DNA of 64,000 nt from Pseudomonas oryzihabitans (GTDB taxonomy: Bacteria; Pseudomonadota; Gammaproteobacteria; Pseudomonadales; Pseudomonadaceae): contig NZ_CP017024.1 of NCBI RefSeq assembly GCF_014522265.1, forward strand, positions 1 through 64,000, in the 5' to 3' direction. Shown piece after piece: positions 11,168-20,648 of the stretch; positions within the stretch are counted from its first letter, which is position 1, and the number at the start of each line of letters is the position of its first letter. The notes under the pieces are model-generated. The model did no database searches. It saw only the letters and a program-made list of their open reading frames with translations, and was not told the DNA's origin. The position numbers and the translations under genes are program-made.

Positions 11168-12268
11168 TTAGATAACGATCAGATCGGCCTGCAAGGCGCC
11201 GGCCTGTTTCAACGCTTCGAGAATGGCGACCAGGTCGCTGGGCGCCGCGCCCACCTGATTCACCGCTCTCACAATCTCGTCCAACGTGGTACCCGGACCG
11301 AACTTGAACATCGGCTTGGCCTCCTGCTTGGCCTTGACGGTCGACTGGGGAGTCACCACCGTCTGCCCACCCGACAAGGGATTGGGCTGGCTCACCTGGG
11401 GGTCCTCGCTGATGGTCACGGTCAGGCTGCCCTGGGTCACCGCCGCCGGCGAGACCTTGACGTTCTGGCCGATGACAATGGTCCCGGTGCGGGAGTTGAC
11501 GATGACCTTGGCCACCGCCTGCCCCGGATCCACTTCCATGTTCTCCAGGATCGAGATGTAGTCGACGCGCTGGCCAGGATCCACCGGCGCCGTGACACGA
11601 ATCGATCCGGCATCAATAGCAGATGCAACACCCGCGCCAAGTGTCTCGTTGATCTTGTCGACGATGCGCTTGGCAGTGGTGAAGTCGCTGCGATTGAGGT
11701 CCAGCGTGATGCTGTTGCCCTGGTCGAAGCCGCTCGGCACCGGTCGCTCGACGGTGGCGCCATTGGGAATGCGGCCGGATGACGGAACGTTGACGGTAAT
11801 CTTCGAGCCGTCACGGCCTTCGGCGTCAAAACCCCCGACCACCAGGTTGCCCTGGGCGATGGCGTAGATCTGGCCATCGATACCCTTGAGCGGCGAGAGC
11901 AGCAGACTGCCGCCTCTCAGGCTCTTGGAGTTGCCGATGGAGGACACCGTGATGTCGATGGTCTGGCCAGGCTTGGAAAAGGCCGGCAGATCGGCATGGA
12001 TGGACACCGCCGCGACGTTCTTCAGCTGCGCCGTGGTACCCGGCGGCACCTTGATGCCGAACTGGGCCAGCATGTTGTTGAAGGTCTGCACGGTGAAGGG
12101 CGTCTGGGTGGTCTGGTCGCCGGTACCGGGCAGCCCCACCACCAGGCCGTAGCCGATCAGCTGGTTGGTCCGCACGCCCTGGATGCTGGCGATGTCCTTG
12201 AGCCGATCCGCCTGGGCCAGGGGCATGACCAGGGCCAGGGCGGCAGCGGCGATGAGGGTCTTGAACAT
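11168..12268 (-). CDS. flgI: Flagellar P-ring protein FlgI
   Basis: Periplasmic subunit of the P ring that surrounds the rod in the peptidoglycan layer. The 366-residue product begins with a cleavable signal peptide ([20 protein letters not shown], cleavage before DRLKDIA). It continues with [21 protein letters not shown], the standard FlgI signature, and ends [17 protein letters not shown] chose the ATG at 12268, which has GAGG 9 bases upstream. An ATG at 12277 would add three residues and leave no room for a ribosome site. The frame stays open further upstream, but that is antisense-free read-through inside flgH. Confidence 0.95.
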   Translation of the reverse strand: MFKTLIAAAALALVMPLAQADRLKDIASIQGVRTNQLIGYGLVVGLPGTGDQTTQTPFTVQTFNNMLAQFGIKVPPGTTAQLKNVAAVSIHADLPAFSKPGQTIDITVSSIGNSKSLRGGSLLLSPLKGIDGQIYAIAQGNLVVGGFDAEGRDGSKITVNVPSSGRIPNGATVERPVPSGFDQGNSITLDLNRSDFTTAKRIVDKINETLGAGVASAIDAGSIRVTAPVDPGQRVDYISILENMEVDPGQAVAKVIVNSRTGTIVIGQNVKVSPAAVTQGSLTVTISEDPQVSQPNPLSGGQTVVTPQSTVKAKQEAKPMFKFGPGTTLDEIVRAVNQVGAAPSDLVAILEALKQAGALQADLIVI

Positions 12269-12279
12269 GGCGCTCATCC

Positions 12280-12975
12280 TCAGAAGGGCATCAGCGGGCT
12301 GCCGAAGAACTGGCTCAGCCAGCCCGGCTGACTGGCATCGGCGAAGGCGCCGGTGCCCGAATAGGTGATACGGGCATCGGCCACGCGGGTGGACGACACG
12401 GTGTTGTCGGTGGCGATGTCGTCGGCGCGGACCATGCCTTGGATGCGCATGAGTTCGTTGCCGGTGTTGAGCGTCAGCCACTTCTCGCCGCGGACCACCA
12501 GGATGCCGTTGGGCAGCACCTCGGCGATGGTCACGGTCAGCGAGCCGGACAGGCTGTTGCCCTGGGCCGCCGTGGACTTGCCGGTGTTGGAGCGGTTGCC
12601 GGAGAAGCCGGCGTCCAGGCTCAGGTCGCCATCGGCCAGGGGATTGGGGATCTTCGGCTTGGCGCCGAACAGCGAGGTCAGCCCCAGGGTCGCCTTGCTG
12701 TTCTTGGCGACGTCGGAACTGGCGTTCTTGCTGGCCTGGGTCTTCTCCTGCAGGGTGACGGTGATGATGTCGCCGATGCGGAAGGCCTTGCGGTCGGTAT
12801 AGAGATTCTGCTCGAACCCCGACTGGAAGATGGCGCCGTTGTTCTGCGCCGCCGGCACCGGCGTGCGCGGCAGCACCGGGGCGTAGTAGGGATCGTCCGG
12901 CTTGGCGGCCGGGGCTACGCATCCTGCGAGTACGAGCGCTCCCAGGAGCGGGGCGACGGCGAACAGAGGTTTCAT
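12280..12975 (-). CDS. flgH: Flagellar L-ring lipoprotein FlgH
   Basis: Outer-membrane lipoprotein that forms the L ring. The 231 residues start with a lipoprotein signal peptide whose lipobox is LAGC ([19 protein letters not shown]). Then come [39 protein letters not shown], the FlgH core, and a C-terminal [28 protein letters not shown]. The ATG at 12975 is preceded by GAGGAAG; a GTG at 12990 is a weaker alternative. It sits between flgG and flgI in the standard order. Confidence 0.95.
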   Translation of the reverse strand: MKPLFAVAPLLGALVLAGCVAPAAKPDDPYYAPVLPRTPVPAAQNNGAIFQSGFEQNLYTDRKAFRIGDIITVTLQEKTQASKNASSDVAKNSKATLGLTSLFGAKPKIPNPLADGDLSLDAGFSGNRSNTGKSTAAQGNSLSGSLTVTIAEVLPNGILVVRGEKWLTLNTGNELMRIQGMVRADDIATDNTVSSTRVADARITYSGTGAFADASQPGWLSQFFGSPLMPF

Positions 12976-12996
12976 GGAGCGCTTCCTCACAGGGGA

Positions 12997-13782
12997 TTAG
13001 AGCTGTTGACTGACGAAGCCGAGCATGTCGTCGGCCGCTTTGATGACCTTGGAATTCATCTCGTAGGCGCGCTGGGTGGTGATCATGTTCACCAGCTCCT
13101 CCACGGTGCTCACGTTGGAGTTTTCCAGGGTGCTCTGCAGCACGGTGCCAAGACCGTTGAGGCCCGGGGTACCGACCTGGGGGGCGCCGCTGGACGCCGT
13201 CTCGCTGAACAGGTTCTGGCCCACGGCCTGGAGACCGCCCGGGTTGACGAACTGGGCGATCTGCAGATTGCCGATGACCTGGGGTGCGGCCTGGCCGGCG
13301 GTAGTGACCGACACGGTGCCGTCTTCGCCAACGGTGAAGGTCTTGGTATCGGCCGGCAGCACGATGGCGGGCTGCAGGGCGAAGCCGTTGGCGGTGACCA
13401 GCTGGCCATCGGCATTCAGATGGAAGGTACCGTCACGGGTGTAGTTGATGGTCCCGTCAGGCATGGTCACCTGGAAGAAGCCGTCGCCGTTGATGGCCAT
13501 GTCCAGCGGCTGGTCGGTGGTCTGCAGCGAACCCTCGGTGAAGTTCTTCTGGGTGCCGACGATGCGCACACCAGTACCCAGTTGCAGGCCGGAGGGCAGC
13601 TGATTGTCCTGAGTAGACTGGGCACCCGGCTGGCGACGGATCTGGTACAGCAGGTCCTGGAATTCGGCGCGATCGCGCTTGAAGCCCGTGGTGGACACGT
13701 TGGCCAGGTTGTTGGAGATGGTGGTGAGGTTCATGTCCTGGGCGGACAGACCGGTCTTGGCGACCCACAGTGACGACATCAT
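12997..13782 (-). CDS. flgG: Flagellar distal rod protein FlgG
   Basis: Subunit of the distal rod, 261 residues, the canonical length. Two ATG codons in a row begin it. The N-terminal motif [31 protein letters not shown] and the C-terminal [31 protein letters not shown] are the family hallmarks and build the coiled-coil core of the axial structure. It lies between flgF and flgH. Confidence 0.96.
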   Translation of the reverse strand: MMSSLWVAKTGLSAQDMNLTTISNNLANVSTTGFKRDRAEFQDLLYQIRRQPGAQSTQDNQLPSGLQLGTGVRIVGTQKNFTEGSLQTTDQPLDMAINGDGFFQVTMPDGTINYTRDGTFHLNADGQLVTANGFALQPAIVLPADTKTFTVGEDGTVSVTTAGQAAPQVIGNLQIAQFVNPGGLQAVGQNLFSETASSGAPQVGTPGLNGLGTVLQSTLENSNVSTVEELVNMITTQRAYEMNSKVIKAADDMLGFVSQQL

Positions 13783-13828
13783 GATGGTATTCCTCGAAGT
13801 GCCGGTTTTACGTCGGCGCTAGCCTTGA

Positions 13829-14572
13829 TCAGGAGAATTGCAAAACCTTTGCCAGCGCCGCGTCGTTGTCTTCGGCGCTGCGCATCATCTTCACCTGCAG
13901 CTCGAACTGGCGGGACAGCGACAGGATGGAGGTCATCTCCTCCGCCGCATTGACGTTGCTCGACTCGACGAAGCCGGATACCAGGGACACGTTGGCGTCC
14001 ATGGGCGGCGCGGCCTGGCCCTGCTTCATGTGCAGCAGGCCGTCGAGCCCCTTTTCCATCTGCTTGGTGTCGGGATTGACCAGCTTGATGCGGTCGACCT
14101 GGGCCAGGGCGTTGGCCGCCTGACCGGAGCCGCGCACGGTGATGCTGCCGTCCTGACCGATTTCCACCTTGGAAGCGGGCGGCACGGCGATGGGTCCGCC
14201 ATTGCCGAGCACCGGCAAGCCGCTGCCGGTCCGCAGCATGCCGAGGGGATCGATCTGCAGGCTGGAGGTGCGGACATAGGCCTCCTTGCCGGAGGGATCC
14301 TGGACCGCGACGAAGCCCGGCCCCTGGACGGCCACGTCCAGGTCACGCCCGGTTTCCTGCAGCGCACCGGGAGTGAAATCCGTCGCCGGCCGCTCGCTCA
14401 TGGAATAGACGCGCGACGGCATGGTTTCGCCGAACACCTGCATCGAGCGCGCCTGTTCGAGATCCTTGCGGAATCCCGAGGTCGAGACGTTGGCCAGGTT
14501 GTTGGCATGGGCGCGCTGGGCCATTTCGTTCTGGCTGGCGCCGGTCATGGCGACGTACAGCAGCTTGTCCAT
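13829..14572 (-). CDS. flgF: Flagellar proximal rod protein FlgF
   Basis: Subunit of the proximal rod, 247 residues. N-terminal [26 protein letters not shown] and C-terminal NVNAAEEMTSILSLSRQFELQVKMMRSAEDND are the axial-protein end motifs. It is the first gene of the flgF-G-H-I-J-K-L unit. A sigma-54 promoter lies about 55 bases upstream of its start and a terminator for flgE lies just beyond, so it starts a separate transcript from flgBCDE. Confidence 0.96.
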   Translation of the reverse strand: MDKLLYVAMTGASQNEMAQRAHANNLANVSTSGFRKDLEQARSMQVFGETMPSRVYSMSERPATDFTPGALQETGRDLDVAVQGPGFVAVQDPSGKEAYVRTSSLQIDPLGMLRTGSGLPVLGNGGPIAVPPASKVEIGQDGSITVRGSGQAANALAQVDRIKLVNPDTKQMEKGLDGLLHMKQGQAAPPMDANVSLVSGFVESSNVNAAEEMTSILSLSRQFELQVKMMRSAEDNDAALAKVLQFS

Positions 14573-14625
14573 CTGATCCTCCGACGGCGGCAGATTGCCG
14601 CCAAGCTTGCGTTCGGAGGTTCTAT

Positions 14626-14641
14626 AGCAAGGCCCGTTCCA
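14626..14641 (-). promoter_or_regulatory. Sigma-54 promoter of the flgF-flgL operon
   Basis: On the minus strand the sequence reads TGGAACGGGCCTTGCT, with the GG and GC elements exactly 10 bases apart, as in -24/-12 promoters. It is about 55 bases before the flgF ATG. FleQ or FleR control is expected from known Pseudomonas flagellar regulation but is not shown by the sequence. Confidence 0.85.
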
Positions 14642-14680
14642 GAAAAAGGAAACCCCACTGAATCAAGGACTTGAGAATAG

Positions 14681-14704
14681 AAAAGCCTCCCAAGGGAGGC
14701 TTTT
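14681..14704 (-). terminator. Rho-independent terminator after flgE
   Basis: A symmetric hairpin with arms AAAAGCCTCCC and its complement and a very short loop. It lies 38 bases past the flgE stop and has A/T runs on both sides. It ends flgBCDE and could work in both directions. Confidence 0.9.
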
Positions 14705-14741
14705 CCTGACGCCTGAGCGGCAAGCCGTCAGAGAAACGACA

Positions 14742-16091
14742 TCAACGCAGGTTGATGATGGTCTGGGTGATGGCGTTCTCGGTCTCGATGGTCTTGGCGT
14801 TCGCCTGGTAGTTGCGCTGCGCCACGATCATGTCGACCAGCTCGGTGGAGATATCCACGTTGGACGCCTCCAGCGCCCCGGACTGCAGAGCTCCCAGGGT
14901 GCCGGAGCGCGGCGTGCCGACCACCGGCTGACCCGACTCCGAAGACTCGGTCCAGGAGGTCTTGCCCATGGGGGTCAGGCCCTGGACGTTGGCGAAGTTC
15001 GCCAGCACGACCTGGCCCTGCACCTTGGACTGACCGTTGGTGTAGCGCGCGAAGATCTGGCCAGTATCGTCGATCTCCAGGCCGGACAACTGGCCGGTGG
15101 TGTAGCCGTCCTGGTTGACGCTGGTCACGGCAAAGGCGCTGCTGTACTGGGTCGAGCCACGCATGTCCAGGGTGATGCCGGCCGGGTTGGCCACGGCGCC
15201 GTTGGAGGCCCAGGTCGCCGGGGTACCGCCGTTGGAAATGGCCGGGACCCAGTTGTCCAGCTTGAGCACGCCCTCGAAGGCATTGGTGCTGGCGTTGTTG
15301 ACCTGCTTGAGATCGGTCGAGGCCACATTGGCACCGTCGAGCGCACCACTGCTGGTGAACGGCAGGGTCACGCTGTAGGGCGTGGCGACCTTGGTGGTCG
15401 CATCTTCCTTGGTGGGGTCGCCCGGATTGCGACCGTCGATCAGCACGTTCATGGTCCAGGAGTTGTTCGCGCCCTTGACGAAATACTGCGACAGGACGTG
15501 GGCGTTGCCCTGGCTGTCATAGATGTTCACCGAGGTCGAGGAGTTGTAGCTGGTCGGATCGGACGGGTTGAACGGCGTCGTGGTCGGCGTCGTCTGGGTC
15601 GAGTTCAGGTTGACCGTTTGCTTGATCGAGCTGGACGCCTTGGGTGCCTGGCTGGCGGTCTCGATACGCAGGTCGCTGCGCACGCCCGGCTGCAGCAGAC
15701 CCTGGTCGTTGGTGGTATAGCCCTGCAGTTTGTAGCCGTTGTTGTCGACGATGAAGCCTTCCTTGTCGGTCCCGAAGTAACCGGCACGGGTGTACTGGAT
15801 GGCACCATTGTTGCTGGTGACGAAGAAGCCGTTGCCGTTGATGCCCATGTCCAGCGCGTTCTGCGTGGAATCGATGGTGCCCTGGTTGAACAGCTGGCCG
15901 ACATTGCCGAGCAACACGCCGCTGCCCTGGGCATTCTTGCCGGTGCCCAGAACCGAGGCGGCATAGAGGTCCTGGAACTCCGCCCGCGACTGCTTGAAGC
16001 CGACGGTGCTGGCGTTGGCGATGTTGTTGCCGGTGATGTTGAGGTCACTGGACGCGGCCTTGATGCCGCTCAAACCGATATTGAAAGACAT
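14742..16091 (-). CDS. flgE: Flagellar hook protein FlgE
   Basis: Subunit of the hook, the universal joint between rod and filament. The 449 residues begin MSFNIGLSGIKAASSDLNITGNNIANASTVGFKQ and end SNVDISTELVDMIVAQRNYQANAKTIETENAI, the family end motifs. The middle has the D1/D2 surface domains rich in Thr, Ser and Asn (for example NINIYDSQG-like VNIYDSQGNAHVL). It is the last gene of flgBCDE, 26 bases after flgD. Confidence 0.96.
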   Translation of the reverse strand: MSFNIGLSGIKAASSDLNITGNNIANASTVGFKQSRAEFQDLYAASVLGTGKNAQGSGVLLGNVGQLFNQGTIDSTQNALDMGINGNGFFVTSNNGAIQYTRAGYFGTDKEGFIVDNNGYKLQGYTTNDQGLLQPGVRSDLRIETASQAPKASSSIKQTVNLNSTQTTPTTTPFNPSDPTSYNSSTSVNIYDSQGNAHVLSQYFVKGANNSWTMNVLIDGRNPGDPTKEDATTKVATPYSVTLPFTSSGALDGANVASTDLKQVNNASTNAFEGVLKLDNWVPAISNGGTPATWASNGAVANPAGITLDMRGSTQYSSAFAVTSVNQDGYTTGQLSGLEIDDTGQIFARYTNGQSKVQGQVVLANFANVQGLTPMGKTSWTESSESGQPVVGTPRSGTLGALQSGALEASNVDISTELVDMIVAQRNYQANAKTIETENAITQTIINLR

Positions 16092-16117
16092 GCTGGATTC
16101 CTCTCGTGTGCCGCGCC

Positions 16118-16828
16118 TTACTGGCCGACCGCCTGGACTTTGGAGATGCCGATGCTGCCGACGCCGGCAAGGTTGAGTGTCATTTCGCCGCCGTTCTGCC
16201 CGAGCGTCACACTGTCGACGTTGGCTGGCAGACTGGTCTTCATGGCCGTGGTGGTGTCGTTCACGTTCGCCTGGGCCTCGAAGCGATAGGTGCCGGCATC
16301 CAGCTTCTTGCCGCTGGCGTCGGTGCCATCCCAGGTGAAATTCACCAGGCCACTGGACTGCTGCCCCAGGTTCAGACGATTCACCTGACTGCCCGCGTCG
16401 TTATAGACGTTGACCCAGACGTTCGGACTGGACGCGGTCAGATTGAGCGCACCCTTGAAGTCCGCACTGGTATCCACCTTGACCTTGTCGGTATCGACGA
16501 TCACCTTGCGGCCCACCAGGGTGGACGCCTGCAGCGCCTGGGAAGACTGGCTGCCGGAGAGGATCGAGCTGACGCTGGTGTTGAGGTTGGTGATGCCCTC
16601 GACGGTACTGAACTGCGCCAGCTGCGCGATGAATTCGCCGTTGCCCTGGGGCTCCAGCGGATTCTGGTTGTTCATCTGGGCAACCATCAGCTTGAGGAAC
16701 TCGTCCTTGCCGAGCTTGCCGCCTTTCTTGCCATCGCTGCTAGCGGTCTCGGAGGTAGCGTCCGTCTTGTTGACGGAGTACTTGTCGAGCACCGATTGAG
16801 CGGTTGAATTGGTCGTGCTTATGGCCAT
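16118..16828 (-). CDS. flgD: Flagellar hook-capping protein FlgD
   Basis: FlgD forms the scaffold cap on which hook subunits polymerise and is not part of the finished flagellum. The 236 residues carry the N-terminal FlgD motif GKDEFLKLMVAQMNNQNPLEPQGNGEFIAQLAQFSTVEG near residues 38-76. The C-terminal part is a Tudor/FnIII-like half (FTWDGTDASGKKLDAGTYRFEA). It lies 12 bases after flgC. Confidence 0.96.
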   Translation of the reverse strand: MAISTTNSTAQSVLDKYSVNKTDATSETASSDGKKGGKLGKDEFLKLMVAQMNNQNPLEPQGNGEFIAQLAQFSTVEGITNLNTSVSSILSGSQSSQALQASTLVGRKVIVDTDKVKVDTSADFKGALNLTASSPNVWVNVYNDAGSQVNRLNLGQQSSGLVNFTWDGTDASGKKLDAGTYRFEAQANVNDTTTAMKTSLPANVDSVTLGQNGGEMTLNLAGVGSIGISKVQAVGQ

Positions 16829-16840
16829 GGCGCCGGTTCC

Positions 16841-17278
16841 TTACTGACCGAGGGTCAGTACCTTCTGCATCATCTGTTTGGCGGTATTCATCATTTCCGC
16901 ATTGGTCTGGAAGGCGCGACTGGCCGAAATCATGTCGGCCATCTCCTCCACCACGTTCACATTGGGGTAGTAGACGTAGCCGTCCTTGTCCGCCATGGGG
17001 TGGTTGGGCTCATAGCGCTTCTGCACCTCGCTCTGATCCTCGACGATACCCTTCACCTCCACCCCGACCCCGGCCTGGCCCTGGTCGTCGAACAGCGAGG
17101 CGCCGCCCTGGGCGTCATTGAGCTGGGCAGCGAACACCGGATGCCGCGCCTTGTAGGTCTGGTCGACGCTGGAAGACACGGAATCGGCGTTAGCCATGTT
17201 GCTGGCCACGGTGTTGAGGCGAACGTTCTGGGCGCTCATCCCGCTACCGGCGATGTTGAACAGCGAACTCAGGGACAT
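16841..17278 (-). CDS. flgC: Flagellar proximal rod protein FlgC
   Basis: Proximal rod subunit of 145 residues. Signatures are SLFNIAGSGMSAQNVRLNTVASNMANADS at the N terminus and YPNVNVVEEMADMISASRAFQTNAEMMNTAKQMM at the C terminus. It follows flgB with only two bases between stop and start. Confidence 0.96.
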   Translation of the reverse strand: MSLSSLFNIAGSGMSAQNVRLNTVASNMANADSVSSSVDQTYKARHPVFAAQLNDAQGGASLFDDQGQAGVGVEVKGIVEDQSEVQKRYEPNHPMADKDGYVYYPNVNVVEEMADMISASRAFQTNAEMMNTAKQMMQKVLTLGQ

Positions 17279-17280
17279 GG

Positions 17281-17703
17281 CTACTCTCCGCGCAGGGCCG
17301 ACATCAGCCCCTTGAACTTGCTATTGAGCAGGGTGAAGCTGGCCTGGAAATTCATCGCGTTTTCGGCGTAGTTGGCCTGCTCGACCTGCGCATCCACAGT
17401 GTTCTGGTCCACCGAGGGCTGAGTGGGGATGCGATATTTCAACGCCGAGTCACCCATGCTCATGTCGAAGCCTTCAGCGGCGATATGGCGGCTGTTGGTG
17501 GTTTCCAGCTGATAGTGGCCGGCAGCGCCCGGAGCGCTCTTGGCCGCCTGCTCTGCCATCACGGCGCTGAAATCCAGATCCCGCGCCTTGTAGCCCGGGG
17601 TATCGGCATTGGCGATGTTGTTGCCCAGTACCTCGGCGCGCTGCGAACGGAAGTTCAGCGCCTGCTCGTGCAACCCGAGTGCTTTGTCGAAACTGATGCT
17701 CAT
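17281..17703 (-). CDS. flgB: Flagellar proximal rod protein FlgB
   Basis: Proximal rod subunit of 140 residues with NFRSQRAEVLGNNIANADTPGYKARDLDF at the N terminus and QANYAENAMNFQASFTLLNSKFKGLMSAL at the C terminus. It is the first gene of the flgBCDE unit and has a sigma-54 promoter upstream. Confidence 0.96.
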   Translation of the reverse strand: MSISFDKALGLHEQALNFRSQRAEVLGNNIANADTPGYKARDLDFSAVMAEQAAKSAPGAAGHYQLETTNSRHIAAEGFDMSMGDSALKYRIPTQPSVDQNTVDAQVEQANYAENAMNFQASFTLLNSKFKGLMSALRGE

Positions 17704-17738
17704 GTCGAGAGACCTTTGACGTGGCTTGCAAGCGATTT

Positions 17739-17754
17739 AGCAAGGCCCGTGCCA
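17739..17754 (-). promoter_or_regulatory. Sigma-54 promoter of flgBCDE
   Basis: The minus strand reads TGGCACGGGCCTTGCT, a near-perfect -24/-12 element with GG and GC exactly 10 bases apart, about 35 bases upstream of the flgB ATG. It shares the core GGGCCTTGCT with the flgF promoter. Confidence 0.93.
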
Positions 17755-17881
17755 GTCTCCAGCATCCATCTAAATCAAGGGGTTAGCGCGACGCGGCAGT
17801 CAGAACGACGGCAAGCGGCAAGGTTTTTCCGCCGTCTTTGCCGGCCCTGCGATCAGGTGCGGCAAAACTTTGGCGCAAAAG

Positions 17882-17907
17882 AAAGGGCAGACCTGGGTCT
17901 GCCCTTT
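17882..17907 (-). terminator. Rho-independent terminator after cheR
   Basis: Perfect 11-bp arms AAAGGGCAGAC and complement with a 4-base loop, 19 bases past the cheR stop. It separates cheVR from flgB. Confidence 0.88.
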
Positions 17908-17925
17908 GGGTGTCCATCCACCGGC

Positions 17926-18753
17926 CTACTTGGCCTTGTAGATGATGCCCGGATTGCACTGCACCATCTGGTAGAGATCCGGCAGGCCGTTGAGGGCCTC
18001 GGAGGCGCCCAGGAACAGATAGCCGCCCGGCTTGAGGGTGCCATGGATGCGCGTGAGGATGTCCTTCTTCACCTCGGCGGAGAAGTAGATCAGCACGTTG
18101 CGGCAGAACACCATGTCGAACTTGCCGAGGCTGGCGTAGCTGTCCAGCAGATTCAGCGCGCGGAATTCGATACGGCTGCGAATCGCCGGCTTGACCGCCC
18201 AGCGCCCCGGCTGCTGCACATCGAAGTAGCGCTGCAGGCGCTCCGGAGACAGTCCCCGGCCGATCGCCAGCGAATCGTACTCACCGGACTTGGCCGCGGT
18301 GAGAATGGCGCCGGAGAGGTCGGTCGCCACGATCTGCATGCCGCCACGCCCCTGCCCCGCCGCGCTGCGCTCGAATTCGTCCATGGTCATGGACAGCGAA
18401 TAGGGTTCCTGACCCGAAGAGCAGGCCGCCGACCAGACCCGCAGGCGCTGGCCGAAGGTGTTCTTGGTCAACTCCGGCAAGAGGCGGTTCTTCAGCACCT
18501 CGAAGGGATAGGTGTCGCGAAACCAGAGGGTTTCATTGGTCGTCATCGCATCGATGACTTTTTCCCGCAGACCGCCACGGGGCTGCATCTGGATGCGCTG
18601 CACCAACTCCGACAACGTCTTGATCCCCTCGGTCTCCATCAGCTTGTTGAGCCGACTGGAGACCAGGTACTGCTTGTTGTCACCGAGCAGGATCCCGCTG
18701 GATTTCTCGAGGAAATCACGAAAAAGCACAAAATCCGCGTTGACTGCTGACAC
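17926..18753 (-). CDS. cheR: Chemotaxis protein methyltransferase CheR
   Basis: CheR adds methyl groups from SAM to glutamates of chemoreceptors to give adaptation. The product has an N-terminal helical domain (DFVLFRDFLEKSSGILLGDNKQYLVSSRLNKLM) and a SAM-binding domain with VWSAACSSGQEPYSLSM and FDMVFCRNVLIYFS. I chose the GTG at 18753 (275 residues, MSAVNADF), which has GGCGGAG 5 bases upstream and matches the P. aeruginosa CheR1 N terminus. A GTG at 18795 directly after the cheV stop would add 14 residues. It pairs with cheV upstream. Confidence 0.93.
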   Translation of the reverse strand: MSAVNADFVLFRDFLEKSSGILLGDNKQYLVSSRLNKLMETEGIKTLSELVQRIQMQPRGGLREKVIDAMTTNETLWFRDTYPFEVLKNRLLPELTKNTFGQRLRVWSAACSSGQEPYSLSMTMDEFERSAAGQGRGGMQIVATDLSGAILTAAKSGEYDSLAIGRGLSPERLQRYFDVQQPGRWAVKPAIRSRIEFRALNLLDSYASLGKFDMVFCRNVLIYFSAEVKKDILTRIHGTLKPGGYLFLGASEALNGLPDLYQMVQCNPGIIYKAK

Positions 18754-18795
18754 TGCCGCTCCGCCTTCTGGATACCGGGATAGAGACGCCTTCAC

Positions 18796-19728
18796 CTAGT
18801 GACTGTCGACCGCATTGATGCGCTCGGCTACCCGGGAGGCAAGATCATCGGGACGGAACTTGGCCAGGAAGTCATCCGCACCGACCTTCTTGACCATCGC
18901 CTGGTTGAAGACGCCGGACAAGGAGGTATGCAGCAGTATATGCACTTTCTGCATCCGCGAATCATGACGGATTTCCGCCGTCAGGGTGTAGCCATCCATT
19001 TCCGGCATCTCGATGTCGGAAATGATCATCAGCAATTCCTCTTCCGGACGCTTGCCTTCAGCCACCATCGCCTGGAGGAAATTCAGGGCCTGGCGACCGT
19101 CGTTGAGGGAGATGACCTCTACCCCGACGGTTTCCAGGCAGCGGCTCACCTGCTTGCGGGCCACCGAGGAGTCGTCGACGATCAGGACGCGCTTGGTGAC
19201 GGCCTTGGCCTGTACCACTTCGCTGATGACGCCGGCCGACACGGTTTCGACCGACGGTGCGACTTCGGAGAGGATCTTTTCCACGTCGATGATCTCGACG
19301 AGCTGGTTGTCGACCCGGGTGACGGCGGTCAGGTAGTGGTCACGACCGGTACCCTTGGGCGGCGGATTGATGCCTTCCCAGTTCATGTTGACGATTCGCT
19401 CCACCGAGCGCACCAGGAAGCCCTGCACCTTGGTGTTGTACTCGGTGATGATCACGAAGCAGTTGTTGATGTCTTCCAGCCCACGACGACCGGTGGCCAT
19501 CGCCAGGTCGATGATGGGAAAGGTGCCGCCACGAATGCTGGCCACGCCCCGTACCACCGGACTGGATTTCGGCATCACGGTGAGTTTGGGGCACTGCAGC
19601 ACCTCCTTCACCTTGAAGACGTTGATGCCGTAGAGCTGCGAGCCGTCCAGGCGGAACAGCAGCAGTTCCAGACGGTTCTGGCCCACCAGTTGGGTACGTT
19701 GGTTGACTGCATCCAATACACCAGCCAT
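18796..19728 (-). CDS. cheV: Chemotaxis coupling protein CheV
   Basis: CheV couples chemoreceptors to CheA through a CheW-like domain and is tuned by its own receiver. The 310 residues show the CheW domain first (LLFRLDGSQLYGINVFKVKEVLQCPKL). The receiver starts near residue 180 (VLIVDDSSVARKQ), with the phosphorylatable Asp in MIISDIEMPEMDGY and the conserved Thr/Lys positions downstream. GAGAGGAG lies upstream of the ATG. It is divergent from flgA. Confidence 0.94.
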   Translation of the reverse strand: MAGVLDAVNQRTQLVGQNRLELLLFRLDGSQLYGINVFKVKEVLQCPKLTVMPKSSPVVRGVASIRGGTFPIIDLAMATGRRGLEDINNCFVIITEYNTKVQGFLVRSVERIVNMNWEGINPPPKGTGRDHYLTAVTRVDNQLVEIIDVEKILSEVAPSVETVSAGVISEVVQAKAVTKRVLIVDDSSVARKQVSRCLETVGVEVISLNDGRQALNFLQAMVAEGKRPEEELLMIISDIEMPEMDGYTLTAEIRHDSRMQKVHILLHTSLSGVFNQAMVKKVGADDFLAKFRPDDLASRVAERINAVDSH

Positions 19729-19768
19729 TTGGCGACTCCTCTCGTTGCCACGGACCGGTTGGAAAACT

Positions 19769-19784
19769 CGGCACAGGGCTTGCT
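19769..19784 (+). promoter_or_regulatory. Sigma-54 promoter of flgA
   Basis: CGGCACAGGGCTTGCT has GG and GC exactly 10 bases apart and a TTGCT -12 block. Transcription would start near 19795. That rules out the ATG at 19797 as a normal start and points to the one at 19827. Confidence 0.8.
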
Positions 19785-19826
19785 TAGATGTGACTCATGA
19801 AGATCGAAGCGACGTGTTTCCGACCT

Positions 19827-20555
19827 ATGAAGAACTCTTGCCGCTGGGCTGCGAATCTTGTGTTGATCCTGACATGCCTGGGCGGAAAGGCCTATGCAGA
19901 AGGCGACTACACCTCATCTGACGAACTTATCGGCGCTGTCGAAAGTTTTCTTGAGGAGCGCGTGCAGGAATATTTGCTGGAGACCCATTCCAACGCTCGC
20001 CATGAAACCCAGATCAACTCCCTGGATCCCCGATTGCGCCTTGCCGCCTGCGACAAACCCCTGACGCTATCCCAACAGGGCAGCCCGACGCCGGTGGGCC
20101 GGATCAACGTCAAGGTGCGTTGCGAAGGCGGCAGTCCCTGGACGGTGTTCGTGCCCGCTCAGGTCAAGCTGTATCGCCCGGTGGTGGTTACTCAGCAGCC
20201 GCTGTTGCGTGGCGCGGTGCTCGACGACCAGAACGTGGCCCTGGTGGAGCGCGATGTCGGCACCCTGACCCAGGGTTACCTGACCAGCCTGGAGCAGGTG
20301 ATAGGTACCCAGCTGAAGCGTCAGGTGGTCAGCGAGCAGGTGCTGTCGCCCTCCTTTATCGAGCAGGCCGAACTCATCCGCAAGGGCGAACAGGTGGTGA
20401 TCAATGCCCGCAGCGCTTCCTTCAGTATCCGCATGCAGGGCGAAGCCCTCAGCGCAGGCGCCAAGGATGAGGAGATTCGTGTACGCAACCTGAGCTCCAA
20501 CCGGGTGATCCGCGGTCGGGTCGTCGATCAGGGGCAGGTGGAGGTGGCGCTTTAG
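19827..20555 (+). CDS. flgA: Flagellar P-ring assembly chaperone FlgA
   Basis: Periplasmic chaperone needed for FlgI to polymerise into the P ring. The 242 residues start with a signal peptide (MKNSCRWAANLVLILTCLGG, cleaved after AYA). Then come the FlgA/SAF-like fold with LDPRLRLAACDKPLTLS, RPVVVTQQPLLRGAVL and the C-terminal IRVRNLSSNRVIRGRVVDQG. The ATG at 19827 fits the promoter position and gives a clean signal peptide. The ATG at 19797 would put start codon and transcription start almost together. It is divergent from cheV. Confidence 0.92.
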   Translation: MKNSCRWAANLVLILTCLGGKAYAEGDYTSSDELIGAVESFLEERVQEYLLETHSNARHETQINSLDPRLRLAACDKPLTLSQQGSPTPVGRINVKVRCEGGSPWTVFVPAQVKLYRPVVVTQQPLLRGAVLDDQNVALVERDVGTLTQGYLTSLEQVIGTQLKRQVVSEQVLSPSFIEQAELIRKGEQVVINARSASFSIRMQGEALSAGAKDEEIRVRNLSSNRVIRGRVVDQGQVEVAL

Positions 20556-20648
20556 CGAAGAAGTCAAAAGGAGTACCTTGGCGTCTGCATCCTGAACCTC
20601 TGCGCGTCATCCTGTCGAAGGATGTGACAAGGCGCACAGGTCTACGGC

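Noticed and set aside
10025-11782. A 585-codon plus-strand frame across flgJ and flgI
   Set aside because: It is antisense to genuine flagellar genes and His/Gly-rich, with no recognisable domain.
11168-12922. flgI read as a 584-residue protein from 12922
   Set aside because: The extra N-terminal part lies inside flgH in another frame and is Arg/Gln-rich; the signal peptide marks the true start at 12268.
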